A DNA stretch of 64,000 nucleotides from Hypericum androsaemum (taxonomy: Eukaryota; Streptophyta; Magnoliopsida; Malpighiales; Hypericaceae), in NCBI GenBank assembly GCA_963995505.1, contig OZ023181.1, forward strand, positions 24,920,366-24,984,365, in the 5' to 3' direction. Position numbers and translations under genes: made by a program. Shown here in pieces: positions 22,242 to 32,449 of the stretch; the stretch's first letter is position 1; every line of letters starts with the position of its first letter. The notes under the pieces were generated by a model, which was given only the letters and a program-made list of their open reading frames with translations, had not been told where the DNA came from and did no database searches.

Positions 22242-22812
22242 ATAAGCTATTCCTGCTAAAACCATGGATAGCCCGTCTTTGATCATTTTATATTATTTTA
22301 TGATTTGTTGGTGTGCTTATATTGCAGGAAACTGCAAGTCTGCAACTGTAACTGTCTGTATTGTACGATGCATAATTATCTCCCTTCTTGTGCAAAAGAG
22401 TAACAACGAATGAATAATATTGATCTTAGTTACGACTTACTACGAAAAGAATACTCGTCCAGTTGATGGCAATTCTAGACATTGTGAATAATCCAACGGA
22501 GAGGAACGTATTGCCGAAACTGCAAAATAGAGTACGCCATAGGACGGTAGATGTACACCTATGGCACGTAGTCGCAAATCCACAACGACTGCTGCTTAAA
22601 GGTCAACAAGTTCTCAGCCATTCACAGCTCTGTCAAGATGCGAGAACTGCTACATGAGATGGCTGCAAGAGAAGGTCGGTTTTTCATTCAAAATTTTCGC
22701 AAAGTTTCTGAAATGTCAGCCAGGAGAACCAGCTGATGAGGGAGAAACCTACAGTTCTTCCTGAAAGAAGCTGACTTATGCCTGGAATGGCAAGATCGTA
22801 CCTCGAAGCCTT
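22242..22812. other. Spacer between convergent CAN and Sel1-like genes
   Basis: Contains the CAN 3' UTR and the downstream flank of the minus-strand Sel1-like gene. No coding feature recognised. Confidence 0.4.
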
Positions 22813-24201
22813 TTAGAATAAGGGGAGAAGCTTCTGATGTTTTGCTTCATCATTCCTCTCATCCGAGTCTGATTTTGAGAATAAGGGGAGAAGCATCTGA
22901 TGTCTTGCTTCATCATTCCTCTCATCCGAGTCCGATTCGCTGGCCTTATAACCTAAAGAAACCGAATTAAATCAATCAGCTGCAATAGCAGCCCCCTTCG
23001 ACAGGATATTTACAACAGTAGAGATCAGCAGGAGCAATTTACCTGGATGTTTGCAATTGACTCTTAATGCGCCGGATTTACCATTTAACCCTCTAATATT
23101 CCACAAGCGCCCCTTGAACATCAAAGCACAAGCTTTCAGAACCCAAGTTTTGATGACAAAGGCAACCAAAAAGAGAGTTGCAGAATCAACAGTTATATAT
23201 ACATTAAGCTATAGAAATGCAACCTATATTAGTTATTATACATGGAAAAGCCAAACAAGCTTCAGTCCAATTCTTCTTCATTTTTTCCGATTTTTGATGA
23301 TTGAAACAAGCTTATTGTAACTCCCCCATGGGTTCAAGAAACTAAGGAAACATGATAACCCGCACCCGGGGAAGTGATATCCTAACCCAGAAAATAAGTA
23401 AGATTCCAACCCAGAACCAAATTAGAAGATGGGAATCCTAAACCAGTCGACTTTGATAGCTTCAAAGTTGTAAACCCTAGAAAACTTTTCTTCAGGTGAC
23501 TTTAACTTAATCAAACTATTTGATTACCATAGCCAAGAGGTTTAAACAGAGGAAAGGAAGAACGCCACCCACAAGCAGAGACTGGGTCTTTAAGAACATG
23601 AAATGATACGAAAGATTAAAATCCTTGCGAGGGTATTTAGGTACACCAAAGCCACCAACCAGTACACATTTGGCCAACGAGGACTACGAAACCAAGAAAT
23701 TCAAACAGAGGAAAGAAAACCCAGAGAAATAGAACAAGAAACAGACACAACCCACAAGTAAAGGCCGAGTCTTTAAGATTAAACCTTATGATGATCTGCT
23801 GCAACGTAGCCACTGGTATACATTTGGCCAACGAGCAAAACAATAGCAAGAGATTCCAACAGAAGAAAGAAAACCCAGAACAGAGAATAAAGAAAGAAAC
23901 ACAACCCACAAGTAAAGGCCGAGTCTTTAAGAACATGGTGATAGAAAAAAAAAGTTAAAACCTCGTTAGGATCTTTAGCGACGCCATAGCCAGTGGTGTA
24001 CATTTGGCCGACGATGACTTGGCTTTTCTTGTTTCCGGCTCGAGCCTCCGTGAGGAATTCCTGGAACCACGCCTTCTCGCATTCGGCCACCACGTCGGCC
24101 AGGGGGGTCCGAGAGGAGCTGCCGCTGACCCGGGAGTTGGCGGTGGAGGCGGAGCCAGTGGATACAGAGTCCGCGCTTACTTCATCCTCCTCTTTGATCA
24201 T
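22813..24201 (-). CDS. Sel1-like (HCP-like) repeat protein, copy A
   Basis: Three exons, 23962-24201, 23043-23112 and 22813-22952, give 149 aa from ATG at 24201. A Ser/Thr-rich N-terminus leads into LADVVAECEKAWFQEF and one Sel1-like repeat, EARAGNKKSQVIVGQMYTTG then GVAKDPNEGRLW. Exon 2 ends KHPG and exon 3 opens YKASESDSDE, a conserved acidic tail in the uncharacterised plant HCP-like family as I recall it. Exon 3 then contains an in-frame 63-bp tandem duplication that lengthens the C-terminus (see findings). Sel1 repeats are helical scaffolds; no partner is known. The 850-bp intron 1 holds decayed copies of the exon 1 end. Paralogue B lies about 1 kb upstream in the same orientation, so this is a tandem pair. 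Confidence 0.82.
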
Positions 24202-25262
24202 CTTTAGATACACTTGTTAATGCTTGCTTGGGGAGAAAGAAAACGGTCTTTCGTGGGGTGGGAGATGTAATTGTTGGGGAGTGACTTATTTTTTGGGTAC
24301 TTTTGACATGGATTTGAGCTTGGATTGTTTATTTTCCGTGTTGGGGGTAATGAAGTCCTTCCTCTGTTTACTTTTCCCGCTCGTTTATATTCATATCTTC
24401 TTCTTTCTTTCCCTTTTTTTTCCCTCTGGACTTTAATAAGAATATCTCTAGATTTTGTAATGAGGCCCCATAGAATGAATTGTTTTGCAAAAATTAACTT
24501 GTTGTGATTTAATGCGTTTTCGATCAAATATTTTGTTGGTCAATTATTAAAATGGTGACATATTATTCCTTTAAACAATATGTCTTATTCACTATATTTC
24601 TTCTTGATTGAAGTCCCAAGGCCATTGGAGTTGGAGTAGGCGAGTATTTTTTGGTAGAAGTGAGTATTATATTATGGTTATAATATTTCTAGTAATGTAT
24701 TTGATATTTTGTGATGAATAAGAATTCAATAAAACGACAAATTTTTTGTAAGTCTCATCATAAATCTAGGGAATAATAACAAAATTATAGTTATCATATA
24801 TTATCGATTCATTCATGTGATGTGAGTATAACGGACTATCCGAAATTTATAGTGCATGGCAACCCTTTATTTCAATAATTGGACTGATCAATAACAAAAA
24901 TAGGCACCAAAACATGAGAAAAGGCATATGCAGTTTCCAGTACGAGCTAATGAATTAATATTGACGTTAGAAAAGTCTCAAAGAATGACTTCATCCTGAT
25001 TACAGACTAGCTAGCTTTTCTGTTTGGTAATATCTGCAACCCATGCAGCTACAACAAGAATACTACTCGTCCCGTTGATGGCAATCCAAGACATTGTGAT
25101 GATGAAGTCCAGGGCCAAAAAAAAAACTGCGAAACAAAGTAGGACCCATTAGATATAAAAACCACAATTAAAGAAAGATGGCAAAACCTGATTAATGGCT
25201 GGTGATCTAGTTAGTTACCTCAAATTCTACCTTTCTATCTAATAATATTCTTTGAATTGCAT
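24202..25262. other. Spacer between the two Sel1-like paralogues
   Basis: Promoter side of copy A and 3' flank of copy B. Part of 25040-25110 resembles the CAN downstream region near 22441-22500 (AATACTACTCGTCCCGTTGATGGCAATCCAAGACATTGTGA versus ...), shown here only by its shared words ACTCGTCC, GTTGATGGCAAT and GACATTGTGA. The tandem duplication therefore includes some flanking DNA. No extra gene seen. Confidence 0.45.
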
Positions 25263-26056
25263 CTAATCTTCTTGTCCTGCTTCATGATCCTCCTCCTCCG
25301 AGTCAGACTCGCTGGCTCCATAGCCTGGACGTTTGCCGCCCGGTTTCGCTGCTTCAGATCGAAGGCTCGCTTGCAACCCTAAAGCATTCCAGAGTTGCGC
25401 CTAATTGAACAATATCAAAGCAGAAGCTTAACTCCAGTGCCCGATTATAAGTTGAGTATTAATGTAAACCTAACCTGGGGTTCAAGAAACTATTAGCAGG
25501 CAATTGAGGGATATCCTAACAGAAACTAGTTAGACACTATAACCCAGTAATCATAAAAGAGTCCACCCACGTAACTTGGAAGCTTCAAAGTTGTCAACCA
25601 ATTAAAGAAGATAAAGGGAACAAATCCTAACCGTAACCCACAAGTAATTAAGGACCGAGTCTTGAGGAACATGCAAGAAAAGGTTAACCCCTTCGGGGGT
25701 ACTCTTTAGGGTCACCATGCATAGCCACTGGCTAAAGAAACCAATTCAAAGCACGAGAAATTTAGAAAAACCACAAACCACTAGTAATTAAGGAATGAGT
25801 CTTGAAGTACATTTTAGGTAATGAATTAAAGATTGGAACAGGATTAACCTACCCTGTCAAGGTTTTTCTCGACGCCATAGCCGCAGGTGTACATTTGGCC
25901 AAGGAGGACTCGGTTGTTCTTGTTTCCGGCTCTGGCAGACTGGTAGGTTTCCTTGAACCACATCTTCTCGCAGTCGGCCACCACTTGGGCCAGGGGGACC
26001 CGGACCCCACCTTCCGGGTCGAACAAGATCCCGCTGCTTCCTTCTTCCGTCTCCAT
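25263..26056 (-). CDS. Sel1-like (HCP-like) repeat protein, copy B
   Basis: Two exons, 25853-26056 and 25263-25400, encode 113 aa. Residues 22-34 (LAQVVADCEKMWF) and the Sel1-like segment SARAGNKNNRVLLGQMYTCG then GVEKNLDRAQLW match copy A. The tail PGGKRPGYGASESDSEEE matches the acidic end. Exons 2 and 3 of copy A correspond to a single exon here (intron loss or gain). Copy B lacks the 63-bp C-terminal duplication. The intron contains a decayed relic of an exon 1 end (near 25708-25745). The family is convincing; the function is unknown. Copy B keeps a more compact and perhaps more ancestral structure. Confidence 0.82.
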
Positions 26057-26660
26057 ATCTATCTTCTAGTTGTTGGTTGGTGCTTGCAGCTTGATGGATT
26101 CTTGGGCCGAGGAGGGAGAGTACTCTACTTCCGGGGTTTGGAATTAATGTGGTTTTTTTTCTTTCTCTGGGCGATGTAATTTGCTCTAGTCTAGGGTGCT
26201 TTATTATATACACATGGGCAATTGATTGGCTTTCAAGTTCGGTTCTTAGTTTCGTTGAAAATTTTATAGTGGTCTTTAGAACCAAAAAAAATTGCAATGG
26301 TACCATCATACTAATGAGGTGTAATTTAGTATATATAATGGTTTAAATGATGTGCCGAAATAAGAGAATTTATTTAGGGTAACTTTGCAACTAAAAAAGA
26401 GAAAATATATTTTATAAGGGTCTGAAATTGTATCTTCTAAATTTAAGAACTATCGGTTTAAAACTTTTAAAAGGTTTGGACGTCCCGTGCATGAAAGAAA
26501 AGGTAATGAAGTAAATATGAAAAAAACTATCCCGGGAAAATGATTTTTAAAAACACGTCATCGATGCCAAAATCCGTGAGCCCATTTACATAGAGGATGA
26601 AGCAAGCCCAACGCCGCTCATTTGTTTTGGGCTTTTGAAAGTTATATAATATATATATAT
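26057..26660. other. Upstream region of Sel1-like copy B
   Basis: 5' leader and promoter side of copy B followed by AT-rich DNA. A TA run at 26646-26660 directly abuts the next TIR element. Nothing else recognised. Confidence 0.4.
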
Positions 26661-27916
26661 GGGAAAAGTACACTTAAGTACCCTGTAGTTTTAGCGATTA
26701 TCACTTGGCTACCCTGTGGTTTCAAAACCGTAAAATAGGTCCAACTTATTTCAATATTTGTCACGGACCGGTCCCGAGCTCCGATTCAATTTTTTTTGGG
26801 GGAACAACGTCGTTTTATGGCCGACGTGGACTGCCACGTGGCTTAGATTAGGATTACTAGATGCTGACGTGGCGGTAGGTAAATTACCAAATTAGTACCA
26901 AAATTTAAAAAATGTGAATATATCCAAAAATCAATTTAAGACTGTTGCCAGAGGAATCGAACACGGGTCTTCATGTTGAAAGACTGACATCAACTAGGCT
27001 ACAACAGCAACATTGTCTATAAAACGCAGATTAATATTTATATAATAATATTATCAGACAGGAATCCTTCTTCCTCCTTCCTCCTGACTCATCTTCTCCA
27101 GAAAAGCAAAAATAATTTCCAAGACCAGTAACGTTTCTTGTGGCCTCAAAATAAGGGGTCCACACTGAAAATGTTTTCTATTTTTCCCGGCCTTCCCGTT
27201 TTACCCCTGCATCTACAAAGTTGACAGTGACCCGTCGGTGGCACCGAACTCGTCCTCGGAGTGGTCAAACAGAACACCCAGAGACACGAACTCGTCCCCG
27301 TTGAACGAGAATTCACCAGAAATGGCGGCATCGTGGCTACGAAACCCTTCGCTCCTGGACCTTCTCGAACCCTAGCGGCTCCTCTAAGGTTGAGAGTGGG
27401 AGAAGAATAAAGGGGAAATTGAAGATGAAGAGGTCAGGATCGAGCGAGGATGATTTTGATTTCTATAGTGACGGCAACAACCTCTTGGAGTTAGAATTTT
27501 GATCTTCTCGATGTGGTTTCATGGAATTTGGGTATTGATTTTGCAAATATCTGGAGAAGATGAGTCGGGTGGAAGAAGGAAGCACGTCGTATAATTTGAT
27601 TATAGTAATACTATGCTACATTTGATCAGTTGATCCGTTGTAGCCTAGGTGGTGATGATGGCGTTTTCCAACCAGAAGATCCTAATTTGTTGGTATTTTC
27701 ACATTTTTTGAATTTTGTACTAATTTGATAATTTGCCCATCGGTCAGCATCTAGTAATCATAATCTAAGCCACGTGGTAGTCCACGTCGGCCGTAAAACG
27801 ACGCCGTTCCCCAAAAAAAAATTGGACCGGAGCTCGGTACCGGTCCGTGATAAAGATTGAAATAAGTTGGACCTATTTTACGGTTTTGAAACCACAGGGT
27901 ACCCAAGTGTACTTTT

Positions 27917-27918
<2 letters not shown>
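26661..27918. mobile_element. Long-TIR Mutator-like element with possible captured coding segment
   Basis: Left TIR starts GGGAAAAGTACACTTAAGTA; right TIR ends AAGTGTACTTTTCC. Arms of about 220 bp share CCTGTGGTTTCAAAACCGTA, GGACCGGTCCCGAGCT-like and CCACGTGGCTTAGATTA words in inverse order. It sits between two TA repeats, so the target duplication cannot be resolved. The GC-richer interior includes an open segment at 27173-27375 (see findings). Confidence 0.8.
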
Positions 27919-27957
<39 letters not shown>

Positions 27958-28239
27958 GATCTAGTAAATGTTAATTGATTCAAATACTAAACCAGGAGGG
28001 AACTTACTATTTAAAAACGTTTAGTACCGTAAAATTCGCGATTCTATCCGATTTTTAGGACAAATGATTTAAAGGCGGGCATTTTAAAGCAATATCTCCC
28101 CTGATCCGCCGTTACATTATTAATCGTCAAAAAATCTTTTCCAAAACAAGAAGGAAGGAAGGGGTACAAGGTGACGATCATCCATGGGCAAATTGGATTA
28201 AATTGAATTGTGGGTTTGGTAGGTAATTAATTTAATCTA

Positions 28240-29064
28240 ATGGCGGTTCAAGAATGGGGTTATGGTGTTCCTCCGGTGAGCGTTGTTGGGGATGGATATT
28301 GCATCCCTTGCCCAATGGAGCTAATTGTGAAGAAGAAGATAAGAGGGATGATGAAGAAGACCAATTTTGATGTTTATGATCAGAGTGGGAATCTGCTGCT
28401 CCAGGTTGATGGTGCCGTCTGGGGCCTCACCATGACTCGTACATTGCGGGATCCTGCTGGTTTCCCCATCATCACCATTCGCGGAAAGGTGAGTTAAAAT
28501 TTCGGTTTTATGTTTTATCTGATCGTTAAAATTTTCGTATCCAAACTCATAATCAAATTAGAATAAAATGTCATGAGTTTTTTCTGTTATTTTGGGCAAA
28601 TCTTCTTGATGGTTTTAATTTCTTATTTAGGCACTTAGCTTATGGCACAAGTGGAGCGCCTACGAAGGAGAAAGGATAGGAGACGAGAGTCTCCTCTTCA
28701 CCGTACGACAATCGAGTCCGCTACAGATAAAGAAAGAGCTCAACGTCTTCTTGGCCGGCAACCACCGCCCCAACTTCCGCGTCGTCGGCTCCTACACTTC
28801 TCTCTCTTTCAAAGTCTTCTACGACCACCGGCTTATTGCTGAGGTAATCGTCCAATTATTAATTAACAAACTTGCTGCTATTTGAATAATAACATCACCA
28901 TTTCTATAAATTTTATATTTCTGTAAGTGTAGGTGACGCACAAATTCACCTTGGAAAGCTTCTGCAAGGGTAAAGAGAAGTACAGGGTTAAGGTATACCC
29001 GGAGGTGGATTACGCTTTTATCGTTGCATTGCTCGTGGTTCTTGATGAGAATGAGACCCCATAA
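28240..29064 (+). CDS. LURP-one-related protein (Tubby C2-like fold)
   Basis: Three exons, 28240-28488, 28631-28843 and 28933-29064, encode 197 aa. The N-terminal YCIPCPMELIVKKKIR, FDVYDQSGNLLLQVDGAVWG and RDPAGFPIITIRGK, then the central ALSLWHKWSAYEGE and FRVVGSYTSLSFKVFY, and the C-terminal YRVKVYPEVDYAFIVALLVV are typical of LURP-one-related (DUF567) proteins, a beta-barrel with a central helix related to Tubby and scramblase folds. Arabidopsis LURP1 acts in basal defence against oomycetes; most paralogues are uncharacterised, so a defence role is only a possibility. All splice sites are GT-AG and in frame. No signal peptide. The short promoter follows a TA repeat and a Mutator-like element. 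Confidence 0.92.
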
Positions 29065-30617
29065 TATACGTATATACGTTATTGTAAGATTATGTTTGTG
29101 TGGTTCGTTGAGTTCAACCTGTACATATACGTTAAAACTATGTACATAATATAATATAATAACACGATTGACATAAATTTGTACTAGTGGAGTTATTAAT
29201 CTTTTCGGGTAATCTTAAACCAAATAAAAGAATTATGAGTAACGAACCTCATCCGAGTTGGGATGGGATTTTGTGCAATATTATATCCTTAATTATTGCA
29301 GACTTTTGGAGAAAAAATTACATACATGTGTCAACGTCACCCATATTATTGTACTTTGAAGGAGACTCCATGGACATATACATGCACAGCTATATAAATA
29401 TATTTTATTCTTTATGAGCGGAGGATGATGTACAATACTAATCAGCATTTTCGTATCCAACATCGTCACTTGTCATTTACTTTGGATTGGATTTAATCCT
29501 AGTTGTACAAAGTCTGTTAGGCCCGTCCTGAAGATAATTACAAATATTAGATGAGTCAAATAAATAGAGCTGATCTGACGGCCAGATGCGAAGATAATTT
29601 TGTACTTTTACCTCCTTTTTCGTTTCTCTCTCATAATCCAGAAACCCACACTCAGGCTTCCTCCCTCTCTGTCTGAGAAGTTCGACGCCGATGAGAAGAA
29701 GATCGATGCCGATGAGGAAAAGGTCTCGTCGGCCGTTGAGGAGGATCTGCGCGACGGCAGGGAGGACGTTGTCCTCCAAATTGGGCTGGGATGAACCCTA
29801 AATCCCCGAATTGGGGATTTTTTTCCTCAAATCTAAAATTCTCAAGTTGACGACGTCGGTGTCTGATGTGTCGGCCGGAATCTCCGCCGGTGACCTTGCG
29901 ATGGTCATCTCCTTCTCCGCTGTCCTTCTCCTTCCCGACGGATCGCGCCGCTTCGACCCCCTTCACGTTCCCCTCCCCGATGCCCTTGCTCGCTGGAGGA
30001 ACAACATCGACGCAAGATTGATGCATCAGAGAAGGCATCATCCTCGCTGCCGGCTACAGCGGTCTCGTCATTGTCGGAGTCAGCAGAGCAAGCGATGGCT
30101 TCGAGTTCCTCCTCGTCGACCTCCTCCTCTTTGTTGATCTGCTCCTCATCGGATGAACCAGAGAAGTTAGATCTGTTGGAGACTACGTCATCGGAAGATG
30201 CTGGTGGACCTCGTCGCCGGTTGAAGCCCGCGTCGTGGGCCTCCTCCTTTTTGATTTTTGAGGTTTTTATGGATTTGATTCAAGCATGATGCGATGGAAA
30301 TCTGGAATCGATTCAATATGTCAATATTTAAAATAGTTTGTTCGATTATGTTAAAATGATTTGACTCATTGTGATATAACAATTCGATTCACCATAGTAT
30401 ACGAATTTAACCCACTATGGATATATTGTTATAATAATAATTATTAAAAAAAAAATGGAACAAAAGCGCGTGCCTTGGTCCCATGCGCATGATGTCAGCC
30501 CTCCTTGTCCTTCGCACCCGTGTCCCTCTCTTGCACGTCACCCATTTAATTTTTCCCCTACTCTTCTCCCTTATCATGATGTCCCAGTGCATTGAGTGAG
30601 ACATATCCTGAATTCTT
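29065..30617. other. Intergenic region with GC-rich unassigned block
   Basis: AT-rich to about 29590. A GC-richer block at 29640-30290 follows, with short open frames on both strands (for example an acidic run EKFDADEKKIDADEEK on plus, about 29682-29729). None is recognisable or longer than about 130 codons. It may be gene-fragment debris; no boundaries or TIRs were found. Confidence 0.4.
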
Positions 30618-31336
30618 GGGAAAAGTTCACTTTAGTACCCTGTAGTATCGCGAAAAATCCAGTCAGTACTCTGTAGTTTAAAACGTATCAATTGAGTCAT
30701 ACTTATTCCAATTAACATCAATTAGAGGCCCGGGCAGCTGCCCGAACCTACCCGAACGCTGCCCGGGCCACGTGGCCAGCCACGTCACCAAATTTTGATG
30801 GCGTGGCGCCACGTGGAGAGGGGGAGGAGGAGGAGGGCGCGGGGAGGAGGAGGAGGAGGAGGAGGAGGAGGAAGCGGGGAGGAGGAGGAGGACGCGGGGG
30901 GAGGAGGAGGAGGAGGACGTGGGGAGGAGGAGGAGGACGCGGGGGGAGGAGGAGGAGGAGGAGGAGGAGGAGGGGGAGGAGGAGGAGGAGGACGCGGGGG
31001 GAGGAGGAGGAGGAGGAGGGGAGGAGGAGGAGGACGCGGGGGGAGGAGGAGGAGGAGGAGGACGCGGGGGGAGGAGGAGGAGGGGAGGAGGCGGAGGAGG
31101 AGGCGGATGAGGAGGCGGAGGAGGAGGATGAGGATGTCCACGTGGTGCCACGTCATCAAAATTTGGTGACGTGGCTGGCCACGTGGCCCGGGCAGCGTTC
31201 GGGTAGGTCCGGGCAGCTGCCCGGGCCTCTAATTGATGTTAATTGGAATAAGTATGACTCAATTGATACGTTTTAAACCACAAGGTACTGACTAGATTTT
31301 TCGCGATACCACAGAATACTAAAGTGCACTTTTCCC
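30618..31336. mobile_element. Complete 719-bp Mutator-like MITE with 9-bp target duplication
   Basis: Arms of about 200 bp (30618-30820 and 31135-31336) are inverted copies starting GGGAAAAGT and sharing AACGTATCAATTGAGTCATA. A perfect 9-bp direct repeat TGAATTCTT flanks it (30609-30617 and 31337-31345). Nine-base duplications and long TIRs are Mutator hallmarks. The core, 30821-31130, is GGA/GACGCGGGG minisatellite, the same as at 13616 and 18605. Non-coding; it depends on an autonomous relative. Confidence 0.92.
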
Positions 31337-31933
31337 TGAATTCTTTATCGAGGACCAAATCTGGTCTCACTTACTTTTTTTTCTTCTTACGAATTCTATT
31401 TGGCGCATTATTTTGCTTGGAATTTTTTACATTTGCCATTTGATGCTATGCGAATAAGTTCTCCAAATCGGATTAGGAAGAGAATCTAATAATACCAACT
31501 TGCCACTATCAGAATCCGCATTCGTTGTTTTTTTTTAATTTTTTTGCTTTATATGACAAATTAATCAAGTTGGTAATATATTGCATATTTTCAGATGGAT
31601 AGGGACAAACGACCAATCGTGGCATATTCTTGGCAGAATTAATTGGTATTCGGTAGATGACTGCTGTAGTGAATAATACATTAAAAATTGTTTCAAACCT
31701 ATAAAAAAAGAAAAAATTAAAAAAATGTCATTAAAAAGTCTAAAATCTCAATTTGGCCTTTTGGTTTTAGAAATCTTTTTTTCGGGCACAACGGGGTCGC
31801 AATTGGCACGCTTATGAAAAGCACGGACCTCGTCCTCGCTAGGAGTTGGACCCCTCTAACCTTTTGTTTTCTCTCTTTAGAATAGGAGACTCATTAAAAC
31901 TCTTGATGGGCCCAATATTGACGGTTTATTTTT

Positions 31934-32390
31934 GGGAAAAGTACATTTTACTTATATATGTGATTTCACCGATTTTGTTTTAGTGGTTTTTTTTAGGAAC
32001 GGGTTTTTCTTACAGGAACCAAGGTTGACGAAAAATAGTGTGGTTGGTTTTATTTGGGATTGGATCTGGGTCCAATCAATTAGGTTTTGGAGTTCAACCC
32101 AAGAAGGGTATAAAGGTTGAAAATGATGATGTTTGGTGTCGGGACCAATTTGGTAATTATCTAATCGAAACTATGTGAAACAATTTACCTAGTCACTTTG
32201 CCACGTGGATAATAAAACTACGTCGTTTTAGATTATATAGCAAGCCAGGTGGACGTTTTATCGCCGTCATCCGAAGTAGACTTTATACTGTAAAAGATTG
32301 GAAAGCACATGAACTGAATTACCAAATTGAAACAACATGGCCTGAAAACAAAATGAGTGACATCACAGGTTGGTAAAATATACGTTTCCC
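31934..32390. mobile_element. 457-bp Mutator-like MITE with 9-bp target duplication
   Basis: Begins GGGAAAAGTACATTTTACTT and ends with the inverted counterpart TAAAATATACGTTTCCC. Inverted similarity extends about 60 bp (GTGATTTCACCGATTTTGTTT versus its partner). A perfect 9-bp repeat TTTATTTTT flanks it (31925-31933 and 32391-32399). Non-coding. Confidence 0.85.
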
Positions 32391-32449
32391 TTTATTTTTT
32401 AGGAAAACAAAGCTAGATAATATTGACGGTTTAGAGAGTTCGGGCTTTT

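Noticed and set aside
29640..30290. GC-rich block with overlapping frames on both strands
   Set aside because: No recognisable domain, no splice-consistent model and no TIRs; kept only as an unassigned region.
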